64,000 nt of DNA from Nereocystis luetkeana (lineage: Eukaryota; Sar; Phaeophyceae; Laminariales; Laminariaceae). Position 1 is the first letter of the stretch. Each line of letters starts with the position of its first letter. The notes under the pieces are model-generated. The model was not told the DNA's origin, did not search any database, and worked only from the letters and a program-made list of their open reading frames with translations. Made by a program: the position numbers and the translations under genes. Positions 23,216 to 50,830 of this stretch are shown one piece after another. Where the stretch lies: positions 10,749,894 to 10,813,893 of the forward strand of contig JARUPZ010000018.1 of NCBI GenBank assembly GCA_031213475.1. Direction: 5' to 3'.

Positions 23216-24334
23216 ATCATAATATATCGAACAAAGCCGAAACAACCGTGTAGTGCGAGCGGGCAAGCAGTGCGGCTTCAGTAGTAGTACTAGTAGTGTC
23301 AAGCTGCGCGCGTGTCGGAGACCATATTACACTTTAGCTCGGGTACGCCGCGCCCCTGAGCAGCCTATGACAAGAGCTATGATAGTATATTTTTATTGCC
23401 CGCGATGAAATGCATTCGAGCGCTGTTCTCAGTTTTTTTTTTTTTTTTTGTGAAGTCGCAGTTGGAGTTGGTGCGAGTGTCGTGAGAGAGGTCGGGACAG
23501 ACGGCACCCCAGCAGGCGGGGTTTGGCTCAGACTGAACGTCTGTTTTTTCCTTGGAAAACCAAGAACATAAGGCTCGCGCTTCGCGCTCGCGCGCCTCTT
23601 TGTTAAATACGGTTACTATGTTTACGGGACAGAGTGGTATGCCAGCACAGCAGTAGTACGATAGCACGGCGGGAGCAGGACGCCCCACCCCTAACAGCCA
23701 TCAACAGGTTGTGGTTTGCCTGGTCCATACGGCGGTAGTGTATACGGGAAAGCAAGTCTGCCGATATCTGAATGTCGCAGAATGTCTCTCCCCTCGCCTC
23801 TAAGAAACGCCCACGGCTCCGGTTCCGAGCGACGATGGAAGCCGGAAGCCTGCCCGCCCCTACGCACGGAAAGACCCACTCCTTTTACGAAGCATGCTAT
23901 CATAACGCCCTGTAGAGTCCAAGCAGGGGTGGATCAGCAGGTACACCTTGCACGAAATAATATTGAGCAGGTATTTATTTTTTCTGAAATCGGGGAGACG
24001 AAATATACGACGGCAACAAAGACTTGATGGGCAGACGATTGGAGACGGAACATACATGCCAGTGCCACACAGAGAATTGGAAAGTAATACTTATACTTTT
24101 CGTCTTGAAGTTGATGCGAATTAGACGTTTTCGTGAGTAGTACGAGTAGTGATGATACACCAGACTCTTTCTCAGCCTACTATTATTACACTAGAAGAGT
24201 GGGAATGACAAAAGTGACAGATCTACGGTGGCACACAGCAGTGGTCTGCGGCGGGGTTTCTTGACATGTATTGCGCTTGTACGGACGACGGTTACAAAGT
24301 AGTAACCCCCATACTCATGGTCGTACTATAATAG

Positions 24335-24548
24335 AAACAGCGTGAGTTAGCTACTTCCGATGAAAACCGACGAGAAGTGGGAATGAGTGCTGAACCCCAT
24401 GCGCGACAAAAAATAAGGCACGTACCGGGAGGGGAGAAGGGTAGACACCTGTGACCACGGCTTGTCCAGAAGCACGTTGAGGGTAAAAACCTCCTGCGAG
24501 TTAGGCTGGAAAGCAAAATTGATGATTTGAAACAAACAAAAAAAAAAC
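24335..24548 (+). mobile_element. tRNA-derived SINE, copy 2 (5' truncated)
   Basis: This is the inverse of the 16193-16440 body: GAGGGTAAAACCTCC, CTTGTCCAGAAGCACGTTG and ATAAGGCACGTACCGGGAGG match. It ends in an A-run at 24537-24548. The tRNA-like head is missing, as is usual for 5'-truncated retroposed copies. Confidence 0.7.
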
Positions 24549-25141
24549 TACGCGTTGAATATGTACTTATTTGGGTAATGATTAGAGAAAAAAGCATATA
24601 TCGAGTCTTAAGGATGTGTCTAAACAAAATAAAAAAGCTCAATCGAAAATCGAATTCGTTTCGATTTCGATAAAAATTACAGGTCGTGATTCCAATTGGC
24701 CCAACCCAACTATTATTATTAAAGATCGACTGACGGGTATAATAGAGGAGTTCCCCGTGCAAAAAGAAAGTCGTTAAGATCGTTGTCTCGCAAAAAACGT
24801 CTCGAGGTTACGCCGCTAGATTACACGAAAAAAATAAAATAAAAAATTACCACGACGAAAAAATCTCAAACACGGTGGTATGGGATATGGGACATGTTGG
24901 TATGGGATATGAGCAAAACACTGTTGACGGCATGGTACGGGAAAAACACAGTATATTGTATGGTACGTTTGCGGTATGGTAGCATGGTACGGTGTCGTGG
25001 ATGTATTATATGGCTAAATTTGCCTGGTGGTATGGTATGTTTCAGTACATAAGGTCCGTAAGGGTCAAAATACGTCGTACGAATATAGTATGTAACTACC
25101 TTATATATCGACCATTGTAAATTGTTCGAAAATGTAAGCCA

Positions 25142-25168
25142 TGCGGACAGACAGACAGACAGACAGAC
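25142..25168. repeat. (GACA)n microsatellite
   Basis: About six GACA/ACAG units run in tandem in intergenic DNA. Confidence 0.85.
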
Positions 25169-26580
25169 GAGTGTGCATTTAACAAAACAGAGACTCAGTT
25201 AAAAAAACTGAGAATTAATAGTAGGCTTCTTGGAGTGACCGATGCTGCAATCATCAGGTTGTTTCGAGAACTTGTTTCTCCCTTCATGTCCGAAAGGGGG
25301 GGTAGCCAGTACCCTCGTTCGTTCAGAGCACCCAGAGCACCCGCAGTTTGGCTGGAAACGCCACCACAATGGTGTACACCTCTCCTGAAAAATGATTTTT
25401 AACGTTGTCAGACGATAACATTTTGTGAACCACCTGGAATGCAGCCATCCTTAAGGGTTTTTACCCGCTGCCGATATGCCTTTTTCATACAGCACGATCT
25501 GCCGCAGTATGCCTCGTGTCTGGAGTGCCGGGCCGCTCGGGCAGTGCAATAACTCCAAAATCGGTCGGTCCTTTTAGTTTTGCCTCTCGAGCAAAAACAA
25601 ACGAAAAAAAAAAGTCCGCTAAATACAAAAACATGAGACCTGGTCGTGTATACAGTACCGGTATATCACAGCCCCCCTACTCGCCGCCGGCTATACGAGG
25701 TACCAGGTACCAGGTATATAATATCGTCCGTCCCATCGAAACCCGTTCCATTGAAGAACACCAGAGACCGAAAACGTCGGCCATCCCTCCCACCGAGAAA
25801 AATATCTCCTGGTCGAGGAGACCAGCGAGTTTCAATCGACACAACCAACCCATAAAAAATGCGGCAGCTTTAAACCAACCCCCCCTAAAATTAGCCGCTC
25901 CGTGCCCTCAGCCCCTCTCTCGGTGCCAAAACCAACCCCCAAATACCTGGAAAAAAAAAACACGAAAAAATACGAGAAAAGTCGACCTTACGAAAAAAAG
26001 TGGACCGAGAACACTATTAATACGAATACGGGAAGGAAGGAAGGAAGGAAGGAAGGAGGGAAAGGCGAAAACAGTCATGCTTCCTTTCGAGTATATTATG
26101 GTAATACCTAGTATCAACTGAAGGACTCGATTTTGAAGCAGTCATTTGCGGAGGAGAGGGCCTCGTCGCGAGGGAAATAACACGGTTTTTCCTAAAAGAA
26201 GCCAGCCCCCCAGCATGCACGCTACAGATGCAGAACGCGGAATGATAAAATGTGTATAGCTCTGCAGCAGACACGTGCATCGCATAATTGCCAAGGGTCA
26301 CACTCGTGCTCGGAAACCAGCAGCATCACTTGGACAAAAACAAGACGGACAAAAGACGTGAGAGAAGAGAAAGTCATTTCGAGCCCCCATTATATCGAAA
26401 TGTTTTTCTCTCTGCTTCTTCGAATGTACCTATCTACCTACCGTACTAACGCCCTCACAACCCTCATACAACTCCCCTATACCACTGCCAAAACGACCCC
26501 ACACGAGTTCCAAGCGATCCGTCCCGCAAAGTGAGAGTGCAGTTTCCCAAGGGGTTAAGCCACATTAAGAAACGACCCTT

Positions 26581-36680
<10,100 letters not shown>

Positions 36681-36900
36681 AAGGAAGGGCCGGAGGGGGA
36701 AGGGTGGCAGCACTGGCATCAGCAACAGCAGCATCCGTGTCGACATTAACATCCACAGAACGCACAGCGGGAAATGGCGCACGACAGCAAAGGCACTACC
36801 TGGTCTACTGTGTAAGCAGCTTCTTGGTCTGATTGTCTGCTGCTGTAGGTACGTACATGGCATTAATTCCACCAAAAACTGCACATTCACTTCATCCGTC

Positions 36901-43165
<6,265 letters not shown>

Positions 43166-43989
43166 GCCCCCCCCCCGGTACAGGCCTGCGTGAAGTAGAG
43201 CTCCCCGACCCTCCTCCAACAGTCTCGTGCCTCTAGTGATGGCGTCAGTGACAAGGATCACTCGTGTGTGTCGCTTCCAGTGTACTGAGTGTACCGAGTG
43301 CAGTGCAGCCAGCCGTACCGGGGCCTGCGAGAAGCGATAAGTTTTGTCGTTCCGTAGGTTGTTGGGATGTTGGGATGTGATTCCTTCGGGGTCTCGCGGG
43401 AAACACCAGTCCACACCAGTCCTCCACCTTGCCCCAGATGCCTGCAACTAAAAACATTAACATGGACGGTAGCGGTACGGTACACACCAGCAAACCCACC
43501 AGCAAACCCACCAGCATGCGAGTTTGGGGAGCGAAAGCGGCGGGGAGGATATCAGCAAACGAACGGCGCGGCATGTCTACTACAGTAGAAACAAATAGAG
43601 CTGTGAGTTGCATGACTAAAGTAGTCAGCTATTTTAAGGGAACAGTTGGCTAGGCAATATAGTCACTTTCGTCGCAGCGGTGTCAGCTATCCGACTATTT
43701 GGGTTTCCTCATCTACGGAAGGCGTATTTACTACGGGGTAGGCATTTCCCCGTGATACCGCTCGCCCAGAGAGGTAGAGAGAGCTGAGAGGCCTACCGTA
43801 ACTCATGCCGCATGAAAACACAATCGGGCTGATATTAATAGCCAGTCGTGAAACGGAGGAGTCGACTACCTGACTCATTGGGTTTCTATAGTTGTAGGAA
43901 GGCTTCGAATGGAGGACAAAGCTTTTCAACGTGAATCGCTGCGGGCTGCGGATACCCTCATGTCCTGTGACACCGCGGCGCGCGGCGGG

Positions 43990-44036
43990 ACACACACACG
44001 CACACACACGCACACACACGCGCACACACGCACACA
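43990..44036. repeat. (CA)n/(CACG) microsatellite
   Basis: Alternating CACACACG blocks run for about 45 bp in intergenic DNA. Confidence 0.85.
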
Positions 44037-44525
44037 TGGCGGGACAACCGACCTCCCGCGACGGTGCCGACGGCGTAACGCTTGGTGTTTCGTTTGATAA
44101 TTGTATGGTAAATGGTTAACGACTTGCCGTCGTCATCGACGAGCGCGTTTCGCGCGAGGTTGGGAGACCTTCACTCCTTTGGGGAGTGGCGAGATACCGA
44201 CCGACCGACCGACCGATCGACCGACCGATTAAGCGACCGATCGACTAACAAGGATAAATTTCGGTGGCATCATTCGTCCACGAGTAGCATCAGCATTTAG
44301 AGGTGCAGGTAGATCGTGTTGCGGCCGCGCCGTACGACCTGTGTCAACCATTGTAACCCAGACACACCAGTTATTCATAGTAACAGTTTGCATCATCCCC
44401 GAACCACGCAATGACCACAATGGCTGCTGCAAGCAATCATAGTTCATAGCCACGTGTTGCAGGCATTTTATCCTTCTGGCAACTTACGGAGGGGTCCACG
44501 CCCCGGTGGTCTAATGAACAGAGGT

Positions 44526-44633
44526 TGACCCCTTGAGTTCTGTTGGTAACACTACAGTCCCGTCTTGGGGACCAGAGTGTTTATAATATGAATGGATTGC
44601 CCCCAAAGCGGGACTGCAATACTAAAACAGGGT
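44526..44633. mobile_element. Family B foldback element, copy 2
   Basis: It has left arm CCCTTGAG..ACTACAGTCCCGTCTTGGGGAC and right arm CCCCCAAAGCGGGACTGCAATACTAAAA. It is diverged from copy 4 (49230-49326) but has the same layout. Confidence 0.65.
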
Positions 44634-44771
44634 ATCCTCCAGTACTATTACTATTATTATTTAATAGTATTAATAGTATTAATAGTATGGGTTAGCGTTA
44701 GTGCGAGGGGTTCGATTCTGCAGACGTACGGAGATTACATTTCACGAATTACACTTTCGAAAGCGCCAATT

Positions 44772-44889
44772 CTATTACGGGGGACCACAGTAAATAGGAC
44801 CTATGGTACACACAATAACCTATACATTTACCTATTTTTACTAGCACTATTGGGTCCTACCAGGTATTTACTATGATCCCCCGTAATAG
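44772..44889. mobile_element. Family A inverted-repeat element, copy 5
   Basis: It begins CTATTACGGGGGACCACAGT and ends GATCCCCCGTAATAG. The core CTATTTTTACTAGCACTATT has the orientation of copy 4. A TACCAGGTA word has been gained inside the right arm. Confidence 0.85.
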
Positions 44890-46063
44890 CGAGAGTACGT
44901 ACGTAGGCCCAGCAACAAGACGCGAGTCGGGGAGGGACGAATGTGCTGGACCCTTCTTGCGAAAAAATGCAGGGCGAGAATGTAGAAGGGAGGGGGGAGA
45001 AGCGTCTACTGCTGTCTACTACCAGGTACGATTTATAGTTGGCCCCCGGATCTGAGTTACGACTGAGAGCGAGCGAGCAGGAGCAGGCGGCAGGGCGAAG
45101 ACCGAATACGTGAAAAAAAGACAAAAAAAAAAAACACCCTAAGAAAAATCTTTCGGGAATCATGTATGCCCCGCTGCCGTTCAACTGTTGAAACAATGCA
45201 ATAATGCGCATACGTATGTACGAGCTTGGTGATGAATTCCTTGTTTATACCACAACTATGTCGATTGCTGTCATAACCATAACCATAACCCTAATAGTCC
45301 GGGGGGTAGAGTAATACGATACGTACGCTTTTGCAGGGCATCCCCAGGGGATTCTCCGCGCGGTTCTGTGCGGGATTCGGGACATCCCCGTGACAAGTGA
45401 CAAAAAAATGTGAAATCCCGTGGCCGTACAAACGCGGCCCTCACAAATTATACTATCCTGCTCCCGCGCCACGGAAAAATGGAAAAATACAAATCCCGTT
45501 CCCGTACAAACGCCTCCCGCACACATTAGAAATCCCGTCCCCGCACAAACACGCCCTAACCCCCACAACAGAGAATACCAGGTAAAAAACAACCTCAAAC
45601 TGAACGTTTGCACTTCACTTGCGGACAGCAACGAACAGCTATTGTTAGCTCCCCACAAAACACATAACGAACGAAATCGGGCCACGTTTTCCTGTGAGAC
45701 GTGTGAAGGCGTCGGATGCACCAGACAGCAGTCGAAGCCAGTCATAAATAGCGCGGTCCCGTCATAAATGTGAAATCCCGTGCCCGCACAAATGCGCCCC
45801 ACACGAACTAATATTCCGCTCCCGCGCCACGGAAAAGTGTGAATCTCGTTCCCGCACGAACACGTACGTCCCGCGGTGGCCACATCCGATACAAGTAGTA
45901 CTGTTTAGTCCCGTGGCAACTGAGTACCGCGGGATGACTTCTAGGAGTCGAAAGGGTATCGCGAGGAATGCCCTGTGATTTTCGCCGAGAGTGCCTCCCA
46001 CTGCCTGCGCCTCCGCCGGAGGGGGCTTCTTTGGCGCGCTTCGCTCGGCTGGCTTTACTATTA

Positions 46064-46174
46064 CTAACCCTTTTAGAAGTGTTAGGACCGCAGTCCCGTT
46101 TCGGGGACAAACTACTGTACTTCGAACTCGACTGATTTGTCCCAAAATTGGGACTGCAGTACTAAAGGGGCTGA
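46064..46174. mobile_element. Family B foldback element, copy 3
   Basis: The left arm CTAACCCTTTTAGAAGTGTT is followed by GGACCGCAGTCCCGTTTCGG. The right arm reads CCAAAATTGGGACTGCAGTA then CTAAAGGGG. Confidence 0.75.
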
Positions 46175-46902
46175 ACCGGCAGTCGGTTGGCCCACTAACC
46201 GACTAAAGTCAGCAATTAATCGCCAACCCGACTAGTGACTACGTAGTTGTAGGTCGTGAAAAGCGGCCGACTCGCCGCTCTATCGTACGAGGTATATGAT
46301 ATAAACGTACCAATGTACGAGCTTTCCCTGCACCCTGTCCAGCTGCTGTACCAGGACCATTGACCTTGGGCAGGGCCATTGTACGACGAAGCAGTTTCGA
46401 ACCGACTTCCTGCCCTACGTACCCTTTTTTCTTGGAGCTATTAATATTATAATCTATTGAAAGTCACCCCCTTGCATCAGACGTCTCCAGAAAAGAAGAA
46501 AGAAAAAGTGTATTTGATCCGACGGGCGATAAGAAGGGTAGCTATTTACAATCCAGTCGGAAAAAATAACCGATCGGAAACCGGCCTGTTCAATCCTAGT
46601 TTCCGACTTGCATGAGAAATGGCCTTTTTTGTGTAGGTCTACTATTAAATCTGCCGTGAGATATAAAATAATGCATTAAAGAGTTCTATAATCTCGTGCG
46701 ATTTCGAGATTTCATCCCACCCAGTATTGTTACATCGTGCCTCGAGAATAACTTTCTAGTGGTGCAGCGTACCAGGTACTTGGTACCAAAATTACAAAAT
46801 TACTCCTATGTACCAGTACAATTCTCGTTCAACAGAACAGGTCCGCATCAAGACCAGATGGTCTGCACATACTTTCAGGTACATATATATATATATATAT
46901 AT

Positions 46903-47233
46903 ATTTTTTTTCCATCCCATTCATTATCTTCGCACATCTTCTTCTCTCTCTCCTTCCAACTCGTAACTCCGATCCGGGGTCACATAGCAGGCTCTTCTCC
47001 CCCCTTCCCGCTACGGTACGTGCCTTCATTTTTTTATCGCGAGAAGATTTCAGCCTTTTCTTCCCTCGTCGACTCGCATCGAATTGTGCCTACCCACGCC
47101 GCAAGGCGCTCTCAACAATTGAATCCCTTTTTTTTATTTTTGCAAATAAAGTCAATGTCCGACCCTCCTAGGGCTCGAACCCAGGACTCAAACAAGTAGA
47201 ATTCGAGGTTAACCACTTGAACCACCGGGGCGA
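46903..47233 (-). mobile_element. tRNA-derived SINE, copy 3 (most complete head)
   Basis: On the minus strand the head (47233-47155) reads GGTCGCCCCGGTGGTTCAAG with an A-box TGGTTCAAGTGG and a B-box GGTTCGAGCCC, a clear RNA polymerase III internal promoter of tRNA type. The body matches copy 1 (GGTACGTGCCTTCATTTTTT, CTCGTCGACTCGCATCG on the plus strand). The 3' poly(A) appears as a T-run at 46904-46912, next to an (AT)n tract. It is not a functional tRNA, because the acceptor arms do not pair. Confidence 0.8.
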
Positions 47234-47949
47234 CCGGCTGTACGACTATACCAACATACCAACTCACTGCTGACTGGTGCTGTCCAACATACAGCATACG
47301 GCAGTATCGCTTTTTTGTCCCTTCTTTTTTTTCATTCTTCTTTCATTCCCGTTTGTACATCTTTGTGTCTTTGTTAGTATGGTCCGTTTTGCCTTTTTTT
47401 GCGTTTTGCTATCTGCGTCTGTTTCTGTTTTGTTTTGTTTTTTTGCTAAGCTTCATCTTCTTTTTTAGGTTTTTGTCTGCTATTAATAGTCTCCTTTTTG
47501 CTTCCCTGGTGTCCGCAGTGGTGGAGTGCGTATGCTTGTTTTTTGTTTTTGCCTACCAGGTATGTTTTTACTTGAGGTATTTCTTCCACTCCAGAGTTAT
47601 TGGAGCCTGTCCTGCGACCACGGACTGCATTGAATTGTGAGTTAATGTGAGAACAACAACAACAAAACAAGTATCCAGCGTATTCTTGTCGCTCGTATTA
47701 AAATAGTGTCCGTATGAGTATACGTATGAGATGTATGTAGATGCTCGTAGAGTGATCGAGTCCTTGAACTTGAAAGCATATCTCAAGCAGGAGGGGGGGC
47801 AACGAAATCCAAGATCAGCGGGGGTATCACCAAGTCTCTGCAAGTGCCACAACAGGCTGGCTTCCTTTCTTGGGGATACGAGGCTGTTTCCTAGGCGCTT
47901 CAGAGATTAAGCTTCAGATTTTGACCCGATCGCCTTTTCAGCTGTGAAC

Positions 47950-48165
47950 TTCGCTAATCGAAACTGTCTTCCTACGCGGAAAAAATGGATTTACTGCGCG
48001 CTCAGATATTCGAGCAAACGCCGAGACCAACTGCCAACTGCTGTTGTTGTGGTCTGGCAACGCGAAGAGACGCCTGAGTGCGCTGCACTGCGCATACGAG
48101 GACCCAAGCGTCCGAGCCCACGCTGACTGCTTCTGGTCTAGCGGCGAAGACGCGTGCCGAGTGTG
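47950..48165 (+). other. Stop-free frame of unknown status
   Basis: About 70 codons are open with protein-like content (for example LSALHCAYEDPSVRAHADCF, then a Cys-rich end and TAG). The acceptor-like CCTTTTCAG just upstream ends at about 47941. No in-frame ATG or partner exon was found and the opposite strand is also open for part of it, so it may be an isolated exon, a gene relic or chance. Confidence 0.2.
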
Positions 48166-49229
48166 CTAGAGTCTACCTGGCTTGGCATTTTGTATTTTGA
48201 CACAATATGACTGACTGGTGCTGCCATCGGATTCTCAAACTCGAAAAAAAATCCGGTCAGATTTTTCATTTCGGACTGCATGAGCAGATTTGAGGGATCG
48301 AAAAAATGCAAATCTGAAGCTCGATTTCGAACCGCATATATCTGGTAGGCAACAGCCTCAGGGTTAGGCTTTAGGGCTGTTAGTTGGGATTGATTAGACA
48401 AATCGGGCAAATACTGCTGTAATTACTGTACCAGGTAGTCGTAGGGCTGCTGGTAAACGCATGGAAACATGGAATAATCATGTACTGCTACTTTCGTTTT
48501 TTCAAAGTGAGACTCCTGCTGCCCTTCTCGGCTTTTCGCTTTTCGCTTGTCGCGAGAGATAAGCAAAACTCCGCTGATACTATTTTTTAGTTTTTACTCG
48601 TGGGGCGTAATTTTTTACGTTTTTTTTACTGTCCATCGTGTTGTACGAGCTGTTCTTATTTGTAGGAACTCACGCAGCAGGATATCGGTACGAACTGATG
48701 TCTAAAAAAGCATGTCGTCAACAGGTGCGCGTTGGTCTAAAAAAACGTCGGCTGGTTTCTCTTTTCGATTTTCGATCGTATCATTTTATACCGCGGTCGG
48801 TCGGAGATTTATGCTATTTTTAATAGTAGTGGAACCTGGCAGCTGGTGCTATTGATAAGGCTATGTCGAAAAGGGGTCGCATTTACATTTTTCGGGGCCA
48901 TTTTCTCTTTTTTTTTTTCTTTCCACATTCACCTTTACTTTCCGTGTACCCTCGTACCTGGTACATATTTAACAGAAGCTTTTTCGTTCGGTAGGTATGG
49001 TAATTACGTAATTACTACCGTACTCGTACCTGGTACCAGGTATGATACTGCTCTACCATACATAATTATTCACATACATGCATTGCTCCACAAGGAGTCG
49101 AGTGAGGATATGATCAAACGAAGAACCTGCGTGCCTGCTGTCCTGTCTACTGCACTGTCTGTAACTGGAATGAATTGTACGTACGTCACAGACATAAATA
49201 CAGCTGTACCGGTCCCTCCTGGTGGTCTA

Positions 49230-49326
49230 TTAACTCCTTTAGAACCGCAGTCCCGTTTTGGGGACAAACTACTTGAAATTTGAGTGGTTTGTCCCCAAAA
49301 CGGGACTGCGGTTCTAAATGGGTTAA
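49230..49326. mobile_element. Family B foldback element, copy 4 (near-perfect palindrome)
   Basis: TTAACTCCTTTAGAACCGCA then GTCCCGTTTTGGGGACAAAC pairs almost perfectly with the second half, GTTTGTCCCCAAAACGGGAC to CTAAATGGGTTAA. The arms are ~43 bp and the loop under 15 bp. There is no coding capacity. High arm identity suggests this is the youngest copy here. Confidence 0.85.
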
Positions 49327-50402
49327 TAGAAGCTTTGGTTCCCTTCGTATATGTACTGCTGTCACTTGGAGTTAGGGTTAGGGTTAGTTACTATTAATGT
49401 TAGTATTAATGTTAATATTACGAATACGCATCGTGTTTTACTTGTAGCGCTCCGCTGGTGCTGTTCAGTGAGTGTGCCGATATCGGGGGCGATAATGTCA
49501 AAAGCAAAAAAGTAAAAAAAACAAGCTCAAAATAACGTGTTACGGACTCGGTAGCTCACACACACAGAACTACCGGAGATCAATCCACCGATACTCGTAG
49601 TCTAAGTATAAGTAGTCTACCCATAGTACTCTCCTACCAGGTACGTACGTACGAGGTACAGTTTGATGAAATATCAGCATGATACCCCTGCTGTACGGCG
49701 CGTAGGAAATATACCATATTCGTATACCATATTCGCACACCAGGTACAGAACATGAACCAAACTGCTCAGGACACTACTATTTTACTATTGCTACGAGTA
49801 TTAACATTAATACTCCGAGATATTAACTCATACCCTGGGTAAATACTAACCCTATTCTGAATATTAATATTAGCAACAGACCCGAGAGGAGAAACCTGAC
49901 ACCAACAAGTGACGATTACAGCTATCAACACATATCTCTTCTGCGCGATTGGGGATGATAAAATATTTGGCGCACCGATTTTCAATGAAGCACGGCCGAG
50001 GGAATCTTAAGGCACTGCCGAAACATGATCCCACTCGTACTGGTATTGACACCATTTTTTTTTCATCACTGTTTATTGTGCTTTTGTCCCTACGATATGC
50101 ACATCTCGGGGTCCAAAACGGGTTAAAACAAATAGCAACTCCACTAACCACTATTAATAGCAGTATTATTAACTGGGAGACCACAAACGGACAAAAAAGA
50201 AACAGAAATAACCCAATCAATGGCAAGCAGTGTGCGGGTGAATTCGGCCGACTTTCGTCCGAAATCTGAAAAGTATGAACGTGTTTTTCTCAAGAAAATT
50301 TACCTCGAATCCCCCCTTCGGTGCTTTTTTTTGTGAAAGTAGTGAAGACACGAAAAACACAGATAGCCCAGTAGTCTCGCAGACAGTTTTTACCCTTTTC
50401 GG

Positions 50403-50495
50403 ACCCTTATAGGACCGCAGTCCCGTTTTGGGGAAGTACTCCTTACAACTGGAGTGGTTTGTCCCCTAAAGGGACTGCAACACTAAAAGGTTAAC
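50403..50495. mobile_element. Family B foldback element, copy 5
   Basis: It begins ACCCTTATAGGACCGCAGTC and ends GGGACTGCAACACTAAAAGG with GTTAA, around a centre ACTGGAGTGGTTTGTCC. It has the same layout as copy 4 with more mismatches. Confidence 0.8.
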
Positions 50496-50830
50496 TATTA
50501 ATAATGATAGTCTGCGGAAAATAAACATGAGGCCCTCTTTGTTACCATGGTATTAAATACATAGTATAAAAAATCACATTAGCCAGTCCTTCATGCCAAA
50601 ACAGCAACACCCTCTTCTGCTTCACATGCTTCAAGAAATACATGCTTTATACTATTAATATAAATAGTGTGTACTCGTATATAGCTTGAAAAATACCATA
50701 CCGTCCGAAATTAAAAGCACCGTTTTGCTTATAATATACTGAAAATAAAATGTAAAAGTTTTTTCACGAGGTCCTTACATACACGGACAGAGGACGAATC
50801 ACACCACACCACACCACAAAGACCACATTC

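Larger units (their letters stand above)
21784..26580. other. Intergenic region, helicase to kinase 1
   Basis: No gene could be supported on either strand. The helicase (+) and kinase 1 (-) genes converge here. Contents: a family C dispersed element (22925-23215), a truncated SINE (24335-24548), pentamer repeats (24885-25035), a GACA tetramer run (25142-25168), and a GGAAGG run (26030-26060). An open frame at 25516-26121 is rejected as coding (see rejected list). Confidence 0.5.
43166..50830. other. Intergenic repeat-rich region
   Basis: No gene could be firmly supported. It holds a CACACACG dinucleotide-like run (43990-44035), a GACC/GATCGACC run (44198-44242), family A copy 5, family B copies 2-5, a SINE, an (AT)n run (46880-46902) and many TACCWGGTA words. 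A stop-free frame at about 47950-48165 is noted separately. Confidence 0.5.

Noticed and set aside
25516-26121. 201-codon open frame on the plus strand
   Set aside because: The composition is lysine-rich and irregular. It spans a GGAAGG microsatellite (repeated EGRK) and a doubled ACCAGGTA word, has no splice partner and shows no family signal.
47155-47233. tRNA gene on the minus strand
   Set aside because: A and B boxes are good, but the acceptor stem does not pair and a SINE body with a poly(A) tail follows, so it is called a SINE head.
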